A stretch of DNA of 64,000 bases, from positions 124,001 through 188,000 of the forward strand of contig CAJNOL010000218.1 in assembly GCA_905250125.1 (NCBI GenBank), read 5' to 3'. The stretch's first letter is position 1; the number at the start of each line of letters is the position of its first letter. Shown piece after piece: positions 24,946 through 40,200 of this stretch. The notes under the pieces were generated by a model. The model did not search any database, was not told where the DNA came from, and saw only the letters and a program-made list of their open reading frames with translations. The translations under genes were made by a program, and so were the position numbers. The stretch comes from Rotaria sordida. Taxonomy: Eukaryota > Rotifera > Eurotatoria > Philodinida > Philodinidae.

Positions 24946-27361
24946 CTAAAAAAAACGAACACTAGACAATTTAATTTCATTAGAATATTTTTTATTTTAT
25001 TCCATTTGACATTTTTTTTCTACAATGATTTTCAAGTGTCTTTTTCAATAAAAAAAAAAAAGTAAAATGAAATAGATATAGATTGCTCTTTCGATTGTTA
25101 TACCTTTAAAGGTATTTCTCCATAAGAAAACGAAATATTACCTTCGACTTACTTTCTTTCTCTCTGTTTCTCTCTTTCCAACAATCGACTATATCGTTTA
25201 TAATAACAACAAAAACAACACTTATTTAAGAAAAAAAAGCGAGTGTCTTCACATTAACACAAAAAAGAAATAGCTAATCAAGAAATGACATTTTCATTAG
25301 TCAATATTGATGATACTCTCTCTTTATAAAAAGTGAAGTAAAGAGTATTGATTTTTCGTCATCAAGGTAATCAATCTATTGTCTTCACATAATCATATTA
25401 TCAGATTTTATCTGCTTTATTATTAACTCATTTTGACTTATTATATAGAGTAGATTTTCTAAGGATAAATGCATTTGTTATATTCTATAAATAAAATCTT
25501 AAATGATTATTCTTTTCAAAAATTAATACTGAAAAAACTTCTTTTTTTATTTAAAGACGAGGAATTATAATAAAATAACGGAGCATAAATTGATAAAGGA
25601 AATTTTTTTTTTTTTGTTTGACTATCTAAAAATAATTTGTTGAAAGAATAAATAAAAATAGGAAGGAAAGTTTTATATGATCAAATTTAAATATTCTTTA
25701 ATCAGATAAACACATTAACTCGTTTTATATTAATATTATTATTTAAATAAAAATAATATTTATAGAATTTTTTCATTTCAAAAACTAATCAACTCATCGA
25801 ACTAAATACGAGAAAAAAAAATACAAACGAATAAAATCTATTTTGAAAAAAGAATTCACTTTACAATAGAAATATTCAAAAAAAAATGACTTCAAACTAC
25901 CATAGAAAATAAACAAAATATTATTAGGATTTTCATATATTGATAAAAAAAAATTCTTATCAAATAAATAATATCAATAAATAGCATAGAGATTATCACA
26001 ATAATTCATATTTATTATATATGTTTTTAAAAAATAAATAATTATTATTCTTGTTTGTATATATTAAGAGATTATTTAGAAGATTATCCCTGTGTTATTC
26101 GATTAAAATTCTCAATTAAACACATTAGAAATAAATAATATTACAAATCTAAAACAAAATACAACATATCTAAATGAAACATTTTTGTATTTAAATAAAA
26201 CGAAAATAACTTAGATTCATCTAGAATTCGAATATATAAAATAAAAGATAGAGACGAACTACTTTTCATCGATGTGACAATCAATAAGCTAATTTTGTTT
26301 TTCGGTTTTGTTGAGTACGATTAATGGCAACTTTTTTCTTTCGATTTAATTGAAAAACATATTTATTTTTAATATCTAAACTTCTCTTAAATATTTCTTA
26401 TTTGCTTTTGATAGTTTTACATATTTTATCAATAGAATATAGAAACAAAAAATAAACAAGTTTTAATATTATATTTAAAATAACTTACATTGAATTTTTC
26501 TTATAAAATGACAAAAATTTTCTTTATCGAAATCCTTGATTTTTGTTCTACAAGGTTAGAACAAAAAAACCTTGTGCTTTTGTTAATATGACAAATTAAT
26601 TGACAATAGAACAAATGAGTATAGAAATGAGAATTAATATATTAGTTATCTCAAAAGACAATATTCACCTGATTTCAAAGAAAAAGAAATTGAAATTGAT
26701 ATGATTGATTATTTCTTATAACCTTTTCATTTTAATTTTATGTCATTTTATCAAGAGGTCACTAGTTAACGAGCAAATTTATTTATGAATTTATCAATAT
26801 TCAACAATCTAGTCATATATATTTCAAAACAAATAAAACAAATCGAAATGCAGATCTTTTTTTTTTTTATTTCTTCTAAATGCATGACGAACAGACAACA
26901 TCAATATCAAGATAAACGAACAACACACACAACGAATGTTTTTTTTTTTGATTTTTTTTTTTTTAATAAATAAAATACAACAACAAGAAAAAACAACATA
27001 GAGCTGGTAAGACAGTAGAGGAAAAACAACAAGGATTATTAAGGAAGAGTATTTCTTTATTAGTTTTTCATTCTAACACTCATCTGACAAATGCCGAGTG
27101 TTTTTGACTTTCAACTTTTGTTTCTTTTTTTTTACAGACTCAACCGGTTATTTTCTTTTCATTTTAAAATAAGAGATCATATTAAAGAGAAAAAACAACA
27201 ATGACGAGAATTTAAAATATATGCGAGACTATCAGAGACTAGAAGTAAATTTGTGTAAAATGCAAAGGACAAAATCAAATAATTGAATAGATGATAAACA
27301 AAGAAAAAAAGAACGCACGGATGATTTATATCTATATCTAAACAAATATAAGGATATTTAT
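24946..27361. other. Intergenic DNA
   Basis: Extremely AT-rich spacer between the start of the MPHOSPH9-like gene and the end of synaptogyrin. Long A and T runs near 25600, 26860 and 26941-26965. No gene, RNA or inverted-repeat element recognised; 27000-27361 is probably synaptogyrin 3' untranslated sequence. Confidence 0.4.
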
Positions 27362-28189
27362 TTAATATGTTGTTGGTTGATAATTTGATTGCACTTGTTG
27401 AGTTGCCGTAAATGGAGCTTGAGAAAAACTACCTACACCACCACTAGATGGATATCCACCATATGTTTGACCAGTGCCTGTTGAATGATCTTCATAATTT
27501 GAACTGAATAAATTTAAAACACCTTCACGATAACGACGAAATGCAAAGAATGTTAATCCAGCCTAAGAAGATAAATTAATTATATATAATAAATAAATAA
27601 ATATATTAATACCCAAACAAAAATTGAAAAGAAAGAAAATGCAATAGCTGATTGAACACTATTACGACCATCCCATCCATCTTTAGTTTTATCAGGTTCT
27701 TTTCGCCATTGATCAGTCATATAACAGAAACCAATAAACCATAAGAATACCAAAAAACCTAATTAAAAACAAATAAATAATATAAATAATAATAATATAT
27801 AAAATAACCTGATATAGCTAATTCAGATAAAACAACTGTTTTACGTGTTTTAACATTTGATATATTTGGAAAATAAATATCAAGTCCAGTAAAAACCATT
27901 GTTAAAATAAATGCAATAACACCTATTCCAATTCCATAACCACAAGCATTTGAACCATTATAACGACATTGATCATCAGCATAACCTTCTTGGGCAATAC
28001 ATGCAAACACGATTATTGATAAAACCTTTTTTAATAACAACAATTATTATTATAGATTCAATTAGATTTATTCAATACCCAAGCAACAACCCGTAATATA
28101 ACCTGAGGTTTCTTTATAAAACCAATTGGATCAAATGCAGATCCAGCTCGACCGGCCCCATACGCTTGTGGTTCTGTTGATGAATTCAT
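27362..28189 (-). CDS. SYNGR-like: Synaptogyrin (MARVEL-domain vesicle membrane protein)
   Basis: A four-pass membrane protein of synaptic and other secretory vesicles. Four exons on the minus strand: 28189-28079, 28025-27809, 27758-27613 and 27562-27362, with GT-AG introns of about 50 bp, giving 224 residues, the usual size. Family landmarks in order: YGAGRAGSAFDPIGFIKKPQ, the first membrane helix (ILRVVAWVLSIIVFACIAQEG), the Cys pair of the luminal loop (QCRYNGSNACGYG), GVIAFILTMVFTGLDIYFP, SELAISGFLVFLWFIGFCYM, and AIAFSFFSIFVWAGLTFFAF. The cytoplasmic tail is Gly/Ser/Gln/Tyr-rich and ends QPTTY, as is common in synaptogyrins. The start is the only ATG before the conserved YGAG motif. With CADPS in the same window it belongs to regulated secretion, but I infer no functional link from distance. 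Confidence 0.95.
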
Positions 28190-29202
28190 TCTCGGGGTTT
28201 TTTTTTTCTAAGAAAATTTAACATAAATATATTAAATAAAATCTATTTAAGAATACTTTATATTGATTGAAAAAATAAAATAAATCAAACTAACCGCACT
28301 AAGAATTCTATCTCAAATGAATTATGTTAGAAAAAAAAAACACAGCAATTATTTATATAATAAATAATAACAAGAAAACAAAATATTTTGATTTTGTTCG
28401 AGTGACATCTTTTGAAATAATCATTTGAGAGATATTATTTATTCCAATATACCTATCTATTTATATTAATAATAAACAATTACCAGATAAATCTGTTTTT
28501 AATATAGTTTTGATTATTTATCTGAAGAATAATATTTTCTTTTTATTTTAGATGTCACTGACATCACACATATTAACTATAGTATTTATAAATATCTTCT
28601 TTTCACTATAATATATCTTAGTTAAAATATTGAATTCTTATCATGAAATAATCATATAAATATTTTTTTATAGAATAAAATTAAAAATAAAAGAATGATT
28701 TCGATTTATTTTTTCATTTCATATAACAGTTATTGAATAGATATTGATTCGATTAAAAAAAAGTCAATATCCTATATCCATATATAAACTCTTCAGATTT
28801 CACTTGACATTCTATGAAAGATAATCGAAAATATTTATTTGTTTTTTGAAAATTTCAATTTGTCTTATTATTCTATTGAATATTTATTGAGATGAATAGA
28901 ATTGTTTGGAAATATCTATTAACAATAAAACTCGATTATTATATTGATATAAGACTGTTTAACATGTATTATATAATTAAATTAGGTTTGAATTTAAAAA
29001 ATAATTTATTTATTAAATATTATTATATTGAAATAGTTGAATGAAAGAATAAAATAATAATATATAAGATATTGATATGAGGTTAATCAGGATTATTTTA
29101 AAATATATAAATAAATATAATTAATCATATGACAATAGTTTTCTATGTCCGTTATAAATCATTCGAAATAAATAAAAAAAAAAAAATAATTCTATTAAAT
29201 AT
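28190..29202. other. Intergenic DNA upstream of synaptogyrin
   Basis: AT-rich spacer; the first 200 bp may hold the synaptogyrin promoter. No gene, repeat element or RNA recognised. Confidence 0.4.
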
Positions 29203-31241
<2,039 letters not shown>

Positions 31242-31363
31242 TTAAAAAAAATATTTATATGATGAACTACTAAAACAAAACAAAAAATGAAAATCATCGA
31301 AATAATTTAATCTATAGTTAAGAATTAATCTGCATTCGATCAATAAAGATCAAATTGATTGAA
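31242..31363. promoter_or_regulatory. 5' flank of the CFAP97-domain gene
   Basis: Short interval between the gene start and the next palindromic element. The promoter must lie here or inside or beyond that element. No specific motif identified. Confidence 0.25.
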
Positions 31364-32022
31364 GGGTCATTCCATGGGATTTCTACCACTTTTTGGAAAA
31401 AGTTTTTTTTAATATTTTTTTTCCTTCTAGTTAGACCGAAGATCGGCGGAAAACTATATTGGCCGAAAAAAAATGACTATTTACAGTTAAAATAGTGGAG
31501 ATCCACGTGATTTTCTAGGTACATCTACAGAGGGTTATTCACTTTATTAAAAGCTTTCGAGCTCATTTTTTGTCCATAGGAAGAGGAACATTAGACTAGC
31601 ACAACCTCCAAAGGATTCTTTTAGATATTGAGATTTGACCGAGATATCAACATTTCTACATATAGCACTTTTGCGTAAATACCGTAAAATTCGCGTTTTT
31701 CTGAAAATTACGCAAAAGTGCTATTTGTAGAAATGTTAATATCTCGGTCAAATCTCAATATCTAAAAGAATCCTTCGGAGGTTGTGCTAGTCTAATGTTC
31801 CTCTTCCTATGGGCAAAAAATGAGCTCGAAAGCTTTTAATAAAGTGAATAACCCTCTGTAGATGTACCTAGAAAATCACGTGGATCTCCACTATTTTAAC
31901 TGTAAATAGTCATTTTTTTTCGGCCAATATAGTTTTCCGCCGATCTTCGGTCTAACTAGAAGGAAAAAAAATACTAAAAAAAACTTTTTCCAAAAAGTGG
32001 TAGAAATCCCATGGAATGACCT
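31364..32022. repeat. Near-perfect palindromic element, family with 55.4-56.2 kb
   Basis: About 659 bp. The left end ggtcattccatgggatttct and following taccactttttgg are matched at the right end by ccaaaaagtgg and agaaatcccatggaatgacc. Further matched pairs run to the centre: attggccgaaaaaaaatgac, cacgtgattttctaggtaca, agagggttattcactttatt, gaggaacattagactagcac, tagatattgagatttgaccg. The arms differ at very few places. The terminal motif (TCCATGG then TTTCTACCAC) recurs in the element at 55.4 kb. It has no coding capacity. It lies about 120 bp upstream of the CFAP97-domain gene start. Confidence 0.85.
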
Positions 32023-33209
32023 TGAATATAATATATAAATCACTGATATTAATCTTCATTTTTCATAGGTCATTTCATCTAAAAGAAATGCGTCATTTAA
32101 ATAAAAATAAGAGATAAAATGGAATTTCCCCATTGTATAAACAGTAGCTTTGACAACAGATTAATTTATGGAAAATCGTTTACTAACAATCGAACGATAG
32201 ATGACTCGAGTTTTCAGCTAGACGGAAAAATTCTAGTCTTTATTTACTTTATTTTATCACTAATTTGACAACAACACTAATACATTCTCTTTTATTATTG
32301 TCATAAGAAAAAAAAAAGATCCGTTTTTTTCTTCATTATTGAATACATATATCGAAAATTGATCTATTAGAATTTCATATTTAAATAATCATCTATTGAA
32401 TTATTCATCAATATATTTGCATAATTATATGGATAGGATAATGATTATTATGCATTTCAATATAGAAGACAAGTCAATGCGGAACACATTATGTCAAATC
32501 GTTTATCTCAGTTGATTATCACATCTGGTGTACATCAAACTATATAACAAACCTTCTTTTTCATACAATTTATAGAAGATTTCCAAACGAATATTTAGAA
32601 AACTATGACGATTTTTCAAAGGTGGTGGAACGATTTTAATCTAGGGAAGGCTCAAGATTTTTTTCTTCGATGATGATGATGAGAGACAAGATAAACAACG
32701 ATCGAATTTCAATTTGAGTAATGGTCACTCAATCGAAGACATATATCTGTGCTCCTTCATTTCAAGAGTTAAAACTAAATGAAAATTTTTACTGGTGTAT
32801 TCATTTTTCTAGCTAATGTCCAGCGCGCGTAAATAAAAAAAAGGTTAAATTTAATCTAAAATGAATATATTAAGTCGAACTAGTAAATACTATTCATCAT
32901 CCAGAAAAAAATCTTTTCTTTTCTTTTTTTGAAATAAAGTCGGGAAAGACATTGTTCAAGTCTATCTTATCGCATTTTTCGTTATACATGTAACAAATTA
33001 ACAATATGATTTAAACCTTGTTGCGCCATGCTTCCTCATAGACGCAGTCATTTGCTTCATAACATGAAAATATATTTTAGCCTTAGCCGTTGTAACCAGA
33101 GAATCATAAAATCTAGATGTTTTTAGTATACTCACCTCCGCAGAACAAAAAGGGCATCACTTTCTATTACGAAAATTGACATCGCTTGTTCAAGATGGAC
33201 TCATAATAT
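32023..33209. other. Intergenic DNA
   Basis: AT-rich sequence with no recognised gene. A few short pyrimidine tracts. The interval lies between two repeat elements. Confidence 0.4.
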
Positions 33210-33600
33210 GGGTTCATTTTGTGAAACACGATCTGAAAGGAGTGTTGAAATCTATATACAGGGTAGAAATTTCCACGCACCCCCCTTCCCTCACAGACCT
33301 GACAGACAAACTTCAGAGACTATCACAAACTGTGACAGACAGGCTCCTGAACTATCGCACATCATGATAGACAGACTCTGACAGGCACCCTTCATGGATC
33401 GTCACAGCGGCTGATAGCCGCCTTGAAGAGACTATCAGATGTTATGTATAACTAACATCTTATTAAAGTATTTACTTTATTAAGTTCTACTCGGTAAATT
33501 TATCAATGCTGATGAAATATGCCCAGCATACATAAAAAAGAGCTGTTTCTAGGGGGTTAGTGACAATAAGTATATCGTGTTTCACATTTTACTAAAAAAG
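33210..33600. repeat. Probable degenerate inverted-repeat element with CTGACAGAC motifs
   Basis: tgtgaaacacgat on the left (about 33218-33230) faces atcgtgtttcaca on the right (about 33573-33585). Between them, from about 33285 to 33440, cctgacagaca, gtgacagacagg, gatagacagactctgacagg and cgtcacagcgg form a patch of related short repeats with higher G+C. The short open frame crossing it (33176-33367) has no protein character. Called as a decayed element only. Confidence 0.4.
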
Positions 33601-34556
33601 CGCTAAAACTTGAAAAATCCTCAGAATTTCTGAAAAAACCTTTCGGAAAACTCACCCACTTATATTATACCTTGTGAAACGTTCCTCGTGAGTGGTCCTC
33701 TAATATAGAGTGGCGTTCTATTCTAGTAGGAGATTTACTAAATTAAGAGAATATTGGTTTTTTTAAACTTATTCTAGAATAAATATATCATAGATTGTTT
33801 GAGTATTTGGAATTTTCTTCATACAAAAATTGATTTGTAAGCTAATTATCAAAAGATGATCAGTTAACATGTTCGAAACGAGAAACATTTATATCAACAA
33901 TTAAATTAATTAAAAATATGCTTCAATTAACTGCACTAACTACGTCATCATTAGCAACTACATTTATATTTTTATTTTCAAACATCTCTTGTAATTTGAC
34001 GCTAAATAGCAACCCTTCTCTCTGTCAAAAGATCACTGTTCGTTTGTTATTTCCATACTTTTCATAATACTAAAGTCGAGAAAAAACTTCTATGATCGAC
34101 TAAGACACCGACGCTACAAATGAGTTCAATGGAGTTTACTATTCTTCTCCATCGACAAGTCGTTAGTGTTAAGCCTTAGAAAAAAAAACCGTTATTTTCT
34201 TAAAAAATCCTTTCTTTTATCAAAAAAAGTCAAGTTCAAAATTTTGAAAAAATAATCGTAGATTCGAATTCCTCGACTTCGATTACTTTCGGTTAAGCCT
34301 CATCCACACCTACACCTTTCATCAGGACTCTGTATGTACAATCATACACCAAAAAACATTTTGTTGAACATTAAAACACAAAAAAATTGAAATGGAATTA
34401 AAGAATGAAATACAAAATGAAATTGCGCGTATTACCGTCTCTTCTAATATTTTCACACCTACACCCTCAGAACGTTCTGATAAATAACTAATTGCCAATT
34501 ATAGGTCTCATGTCTCATTATTCTATAATGTACTTCAACGAATATATATATATATA
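33601..34556. other. Intergenic DNA with a fragment of the 9.1-kb repeat family
   Basis: No gene seen. Near 34225-34305 the sequence aaaattttgaaaaaataatcg, gattcgaattcctcgacttcg and attactttcggttaagcc resembles internal parts of the 9.1-9.6 kb element, then cctcatccacacctacacc follows. A (TA)n run directly precedes the next element. Confidence 0.4.
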
Positions 34557-35687
34557 TATGTTGTGGTCAAAATTAAAATTCAGTTAAATTTAAAATTTGC
34601 CTGGTCAAAACTGAAACTTTTGTTTGATGAACAGAAGAAATTTAAAAAAAGAGAGAAAGTTAACATACTAACCAATTTGTTTTTATTTTACAATAGTTTT
34701 AAACAAATATCTTATGAATTCTAAATTAATTTTGTTCATGCTTGAGCATTGACTCCTCTTTGAATGACATTTAGTACAGCAGAAAAGGTTTTTTTCATCA
34801 ACATGTCTTTGCCACACATTTGTCTCAAAAATGACAACTATGTTCGACTGTGAAACCATGTGTCATTTTTGGAAAAATTGAAAAAAATAATGTTTTTATG
34901 AAAATTAATTTGTCAATATGAGGCTTGAGAATATACATTTGTAGGTAAACCATTCCTGAATTTAAAAATTGCTTGTTCCAATCAATTTAAATATATCAAT
35001 GTTAACAATCTAAAACCAGTTATCATTATCGAAGCTTGAAAGCTTTATTCTCGTGGTTTCACACCCGAACATACTTCTCATTTTCGAGACAAAAGTGAGG
35101 CGACGATATGCCCATCAAAAAAATCTCTTCTGCTCTATCAAATGTTACTCAAAAAGCAGTGGATGCTCAAACATCCCAGGAAAATGATTCCGACAATCGA
35201 ATCCTAGCGGATTTCTATTGGATCCGATCAGATTATATTGAAATTTCTATAAGATCGACGAAATTCTATGGGAATCTGGGTTACGGAATGACATTCGGAT
35301 TCTGAGTGTTGAATCTGATCGGATGATACTATTGGAATCCGATTGAATCCCAGCGTACAACTCTGACCGACTTCTACTATTAGGATAAGATCCTAATTAG
35401 TACTCAACTAATAGAATAGAACTCGCCCGTTAGATCCGTTAGTGATTTCGTAACCAGAATTCTTATAGGATTTTGTTGGCTGGCCGGATTCTGTATCGGA
35501 TTGATTCATCTGGGATAGACTAAATTAATTTAGAATTGATAAGATATTGGTTTAAAACTATTGTAAAATGAAAACAAATTAGTTAGTATGTTAATTTTAT
35601 CTTTTTTTTTAAATTTCTTCTGTTCATCAAACAAAAATTTCAATTTTGCTTAGACGAAATTAAAATTTCAATTTGGACCACAACATA
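34557..35687. mobile_element. Non-autonomous DNA transposon with about 175-bp terminal inverted repeats
   Basis: The left end tatgttgtggtc and right end gaccacaacata are inverse copies inside (TA)n-like flanks. The inverted repeats continue for about 175 bp with roughly 90 percent identity by eye: tttgtttgatgaacagaaga, gttaacatactaaccaattt, ttttacaatagttttaaac and ttctaaattaatttt on the left, with their inverse copies on the right between about 35520 and 35687. The interior (about 780 bp) encodes no transposase. A different element lies nested within it at about 35180-35500. TA-rich flanks would fit insertion into TA, but the target duplication cannot be read safely from a (TA)n tract. Confidence 0.8.
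35180..35500. repeat. Nested hairpin element with GGATTC/GATCCGAT motifs
   Basis: Inside the larger transposon, cgaatcctagcgg and gatccgatcagatt on the left face aatctgatcggatgat, aatccgattgaatcccagcg and gattttgttgg further right. It has richer G+C than the host element. It looks like a secondary insertion. The short plus-strand frame at 35108-35305 crosses it and is not a gene. Confidence 0.5.
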
Positions 35688-36256
35688 TACATATATATCT
35701 ACTTTCTAATTCTGATGTTCTTATTTCTGTCTTGATAATGACTCTAAAAGAAGTCGAAAGATCGAGATTGTCTTTGTTCAATAAATAAAAATTTTCACTG
35801 AAATATATTTAAAACTGGTATTAAATCAATAATCTTCGTATTAAATATATTCATGAAATTTTTTCAAGATGATTAATAAGTCGGCGCATGAACATTAATG
35901 ATAGATATTATATTTGATGAAGTTTATCTCAGAATTATTTTTTTTTGTTTTTATTAATCAATGGAAATTTGTTTGTCTAGAGAAAAAAAGAAGTTTTATT
36001 ATATGCTCATTGAATAAATATAATTATTTATTTATTTTCTTCAATTAAATCTGTTGATTATTCTTTCGAATAGTCTTTTTTCTTTTATTCTATTAGATAT
36101 TCAATCTAATAATAATTATTGATAGAATATCAATATAGAATTTTTAAAGTTAAATTATTTCTAATAACTATTCACAACTAATGTTCATCGATATCAAAGG
36201 TCGATTCACTGCCTTCTAGACTAACGGAATGATGACAAGCAGATGATTGTATTTTT
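35688..36256. other. Intergenic DNA
   Basis: AT-rich spacer without recognised gene or repeat. Confidence 0.4.
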
Positions 36257-36470
36257 ATGGTCATTTCTACCATGGAAATCCTCATTTGTGCTATAAAAAT
36301 GGTTGTTGTGTGTCATGGAAATGCTCATCTGTGCCACAAAAATGGTCACTTGTGCCAAAAAAGTGATCATCTGTGCCATAAAAATGGTCATCTATGGAAT
36401 AGAAATGGTTATTTGCGCCAAAGAAATGGTCACTTGTGCCACAGAAATGGTCGATTGTGGCAATCACTTG
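36257..36470 (+). repeat. 21-bp minisatellite
   Basis: About nine diverged copies of a 21-bp unit with consensus near tgtgccacaaaaatggtcact, for example tgtgccaaaaaagtgatcatc, tgtgccataaaaatggtcatc, tgcgccaaagaaatggtcact. Because 21 is a multiple of three, all three plus frames are periodic, and one stays open for 87 codons with a seven-residue repeat like CHKNGHL. I see no splice sites or start context that make this a gene, so the open frame is best taken as a by-product of the repeat. Confidence 0.8.
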
Positions 36471-37278
36471 TTACAGAGAGAGAGGTAGAGAGAGAGACGG
36501 AGGTGAATAACGGTTTGTAGAGGCTAACCCTTGAGTCTAGGTAATATATTAATTTATTGAATAATTGTCTATTATGTTGTTTATCCTTTTATTTTCTTAT
36601 TAGATATTTCAATATAGAATCTTCTTTTTTTTTTCTTTTATTTATAGAAAAATGTTAATTTATAAATAAATAAATGATTGATTGATTGTTATATTCTTTT
36701 TCATAAAAAATATTGCTTTCAAAAAAGTAGTAATAAATGAATTGTCTATTAATATAATTTGAAATTCTATTATATATTTAAAATAAGCGCATAAATAAAT
36801 ATGAAAATAAAGATATTTGTTCTGAATTTTATTTTGCATAGGCAATACTTTTGTTTTTTCTTGATTTAAAGAAAAAAAAAAGTTGAAAATCTAGGTCATG
36901 GAATAGAAATGATAACAGATTTCTATAAACAAGATGAAAATAAGGTTAGACAATAAGAAAAACAATATTCTCATTTGAATTATTTTAAAAGATGAACTAT
37001 ACAAATAGGATCACTTTCCCAATAAAACATAAATATAGAATGATAATTGCACAAATTTTTCAATATTCTCATTGCAATAGTTTTTACATAAAAAACAAAT
37101 TTGTTTTAACACCTTTTTAGACTAAAAACATCATTGTAAGATACACCGGATCAACATAAGACATAGAAGGAAAATATAGAATAACAATAAACAAAGAGAC
37201 ATACACAAAAGAGCAGTTGATTGAAGATATTATTATTAAGAATATTGACCTAAAGACTTTCAAACAAATTATTGATTT
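36471..37278. other. Intergenic DNA and CADPS 3' flank
   Basis: AT-rich; the part next to 37278 is probably the CADPS 3' untranslated region. No gene seen. Confidence 0.4.
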
Positions 37279-40200
37279 TTATTTAACGGCATTTGCTGTT
37301 TCTTCAAACTAAAAATAAATAATATCAAAATAAATTAGAAGATTCTTTGAACTGGTTTTTTTTTTGTTCTCATACCAATGAAAATAAAAATGAATCAATA
37401 TTGATAAAGACACAACATATATATATATAGACAAAAGCACATAAATTAGTTAATATCTTACGTGTAATCTTTGCATAATACTTGAATATGCTTGAGAATT
37501 AAGATCTTTATCTTGAACACCTTGTAATTCAAAACTTCCATGAGTTTTCTATAATTAAAATAAATGAGAAAATAAAAAATTGTTTGTTGATTTAATTGTT
37601 TTGTTTAAAAACAAAATGTAAAATAATACTTTAAGAATTAATAATAAACAAGCTAATTGATATGGATGAAGACTTATTTCTGCTCTTTCTCCAAGCCATA
37701 TAAATATAAAATGAGTTTGTTGTCTATACCATTCCTATTAGAATATTTTATTTATAATAAATAAATAAATAAAATAAATATTTTTACTTCAAAAATATTT
37801 AATGTAAATATTTCATCACTTATTCTTTGACGTAATTGTTCTAAATTAGCATTTACACATGATACATATGATTGACCATCTTCATTTATTGGTTTCTATA
37901 TATTAACAAAATAATTATATTTTATTAAAATAATTTGTTTTATTTACTGTTAATGAAAGTATTTGAGCAAAAAAAGATCCTTCATCATAACGTGATAATT
38001 TTTTAAAAACCGAATCAAGTACACTAACTAATTTTTGTATTAAGGATTTTGACATATCACTTAAAATTTTTTCTAAATATTCATCAATACGTGTATGATA
38101 TTGATGAAGATCACCACTATGCAAGGCACATAATTTTAATGCCTAATATCAATAAAACAAAAATAATTCAAAATTGAATTTTTTTTTTATAAATAATTTA
38201 CTTGAGCTTTACAATCGAGTATAACATTAACCATAACACAACATTCAGATGGTAATAAATAATCTGAACTAGTACCACCAATAAGACCACCTTTTTTTAT
38301 CCAATTTTCAAAATGACGACATACTCTAAAATAATTAACTATTTATTTCACATATTTTTTTTTTTTTCTCTTTTTAATTAATTATATTGAAATATATAAA
38401 TTTAAATATTCATTTTATTTTACGAAAATCAATTTTTTCTTTTAACTTTCTTCATAAATATTAAATATTAGTTAGATATACAGATCGAGGCAAACCCAGG
38501 AAAAACGCATTCAAAACACACGAATGCGCTTTTGCTCCGTTCGTCTTCACCTGGGCTTCTATACAATTATTGGATATTCTTTCAATTTATCAATCGTCTG
38601 CTTTTTCTACATTAACTAGAATATTATCAATTACCGATCATCTTCATACAAAATATCAATACGACAAATCTCTTTAGATGTTCATATGACCATTTTTCAG
38701 ACTAATAAACTTTTGGTGAAAAATATTCGTTTTTTTTTCTATCTCTTCACATTCTAGGACATATAGATTTGCCTAAAAAGTGTTCATTTTCCTATTCGAC
38801 GGAGATTTGTATTTGTAGAAAAGTGATGAATAGAAGAGATTGATATGATTATTTCAATATTAAAATATAAAAGATAATATTATTTAAATTAAAATAAATT
38901 TCTATAATAGATAATAAGATATTTATCTTATTAAATAAGTCAAGTTAGTCAATAATATAATCATATGAACAACTAAGAGAGATTCAACATGATTATATTC
39001 TATATTAATATGTTCAATAAAGTATAATTGATAATATTATTATTATAAATAAATTTATTTATTTAAGGTTCTAACCTCAAAAATCGATCTAAGACAAGGG
39101 AGACTGAAATAGCATGACATGGTTAAATTTTCATTTGTGTAGTATGTCATGTAAGGGAGATATCCACTAAATAAGGCTCAGAAAATAATTAATTTCGTCT
39201 AGAAAAATTCTCTGCAGTCTTCATTCTATATATTTAATCATTTTTTTTTGTTTGAAATAGCATGTTAGAATGCTGCAGTGCCTATGAGAGCCCTTTTTTT
39301 TTATAAACTCTTATCTTTCAAGCGGAGAAAAGCACTGACAAATTCAATTACTCGAAAAACTCTCAAAAAAAAATGGTACTCCAATTATAAAAGTGCTTTT
39401 CAATATAAAAATAACAAAGCGTCATTCAACAAACGGACTCTCATAGACATTGCACTTTTACACGCTATTTCCAACAAAAAAAATCTATTGGCTAGAATGA
39501 AGCTTCCTGCGAGAATTTTCGAATAGAGAATGATGAAAATTTTGAAAATTTTTTTCAAAATAAAGGAGTGACAAATAAAAGTTTTTATCGTTTATTAGAG
39601 ATGAGATTGACTCGAATATCTTACTCTGTATTTATCTTAGTTTCGATCATTCTGATGAAAACATGACGTTTTTTTTTTGAAAGAGGAATCATAAATGATT
39701 TCCTGACTGAAAAAAGTTTCTGAATAAATGTTGATGATAATTATTTATTCAATATTAATCTATAAAGATTGAATATTCTATTTAAATTAATTCTCAAATA
39801 CCTTTTTCCACAAGCTTCAATCATATCTGATGCCATTTGTTTAAGTCTTTTTTCTAAATGTTCAGCAAAAATAGCATCCGGCTACAAAAAAAAAACACAG
39901 ACATTTTCTTATTTAATAATTATAAATATTAAAATTAAATAAAAAAAAAAGAAACAAGTTTGATACCCAATGTAAATCACGTATAAAACATTGTAAAGCA
40001 TCTAATTTCCATAGCATATCTTCACTTGTTGCACATCCTCGACTAAACAAAAAAATAAAAATAAAATTGATAAATAATAAAATAAAAAAAAAATTCATAC
40101 GTTTTTGATTTCCAATTTTCTTTTTCAAAACCTTTATGAATTGATTGTGCAATACATGACTCCATAAGATCAACATATCGAATAACTAATGGAGCAAATG

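Noticed and set aside
36257..36470. CRISPR-like array
   Set aside because: Repeats are head-to-tail without unique spacers, diverged, and in an animal genome.
36257..36520. Cys/His-rich repeat protein
   Set aside because: The open frame is explained by a 21-bp tandem repeat; there are no flanking coding exons or start context.
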